Origin: Haloferacaceae archaeon
GTDB taxonomy: Archaea; Halobacteriota; Halobacteria; Halobacteriales; Haloferacaceae
Direction of reading: 5' to 3'
Length of the DNA: 6,270 nucleotides
NCBI GenBank assembly: GCA_018609965.1
Contig: JAHENP010000254.1
Location: 1-6,270, forward strand
Shown: piece after piece, positions 6,089 to 6,270 of the stretch
How positions within the stretch are numbered: position 1 is the first letter of the stretch
How the letters are laid out: each line of letters opens with the position of its first letter
Position numbers and translations under genes: made by a program
Notes under the pieces: model-generated
The model's input: only the letters and a program-made list of their open reading frames with translations
Databases searched by the model: none
What the model was told of the DNA's origin: nothing

Positions 6089-6115
6089 CCGGTGGCCAAC
6101 CGTTATCCCGGTGGC
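6089..6115. repeat. Direct repeat CCGGTGGC flanking the TATA element
   Basis: CCGGTGGC occurs at 6089-6096 and again at 6108-6115, a 19-base period, one copy on each side of the TATA element at 6102-6107. The geometry would suit a regulator that covers the promoter, but eight bases of GC-rich sequence can repeat by chance here. Confidence 0.25.
6102..6107 (+). promoter_or_regulatory. TATA-like element for the epimerase-type gene
   Basis: GTTATC is centred about 27 bases before ATG 6131, at the standard archaeal distance for a leaderless start, in an otherwise GC-rich upstream region. The match to a haloarchaeal TATA box is modest. Confidence 0.45.
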
Positions 6116-6130
6116 TCACCAACAGCGCGT

Positions 6131-6270
6131 ATGGACGTACTCGTCACGGGAGCGACGGGGTTCGTCGGGAGTCGGCTCGTCCCGACGCTCCGTGACGCGG
6201 GCCACAACGTGACGGCGTTGACCCGCGATGCCGCGAGCTACGACGCACCGCCGGGAGTGACGGTCGCAGA
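6131..6270 (+). CDS. NAD(P)-binding epimerase/dehydratase or atypical SDR (5' end only)
   Basis: Only the first 46 codons lie in the window. The protein opens with MDVLVTGATGFVGSRLVPTL, a beta-strand followed by the glycine-rich Rossmann loop G7-A-T-G10-F-V-G13, typical of extended or atypical short-chain dehydrogenases (NAD-dependent epimerase/dehydratase, NmrA or NDUFA9-like). The next strand, VTALTRD at 27-33, ends in an Arg where basic residues often favour NADP(H), but this is only suggestive. Substrate and catalytic Tyr-x-x-x-Lys lie beyond the right edge. It has its own TATA-like element and follows a terminator, so it is a separate transcription unit. Confidence 0.85.
   Translation, partial: MDVLVTGATGFVGSRLVPTLRDAGHNVTALTRDAASYDAPPGVTVA

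Overview
The window looks like chromosomal DNA from a haloarchaeon (class Halobacteria). It is GC-rich, and most of its proteins are strongly acidic (many D and E, few K). Several genes start without a convincing ribosome binding site and have an AT-rich TATA-like element about 26 to 31 bases upstream of the ATG, as expected for leaderless archaeal transcripts. The genus cannot be told from the sequence alone.

Left part (1-1606): two divergently transcribed double-rhodanese sulfurtransferases. The minus-strand gene resembles the CysA/SseA/TssA type and runs off the left edge before its catalytic domain is complete. The plus-strand gene (TssB-like) is complete and has its catalytic cysteine. 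The 274-base gap between them carries two inverted repeats built from the same GGCAAC/GTTGCC half-site, a plausible shared operator.

Middle (1607-3817): the 369-base gap after the second sulfurtransferase gene holds a probable terminator, then a good TATA box. The TATA box is followed by about 170 bases of GC-rich hairpins without a credible ORF, read here as a candidate non-coding RNA. A complete minus-strand S9-family serine peptidase (prolyl oligopeptidase/acylaminoacyl-peptidase type, 613 aa) follows. It is cytoplasmic and has an intact Ser-Asp-His triad.

Right part (3818-6077): GC content drops. A strong promoter drives a Tat-type lipoprotein with PQQ-like beta-propeller repeats. Near 5238 its reading frame appears to break. 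Downstream codons in the +1 frame encode an acidic Thr/Asp/Glu linker and then a domain of about 245 aa that I do not recognise and that has no ATG or GTG start near its beginning. Removing one base would join the two into a single 659-aa surface-anchored protein. This split gene is the most interesting object here. It may be a frameshifted pseudogene, a sequence error, programmed frameshifting, or a rearranged locus. A clear intrinsic-type terminator closes the unit.

Right edge (6089-6270): promoter and first 46 codons of an NAD(P)-binding epimerase/reductase-like gene.

The sulfurtransferases, peptidase, lipoprotein and epimerase do not form an obvious pathway. Only the two sulfurtransferases are functionally linked by context.
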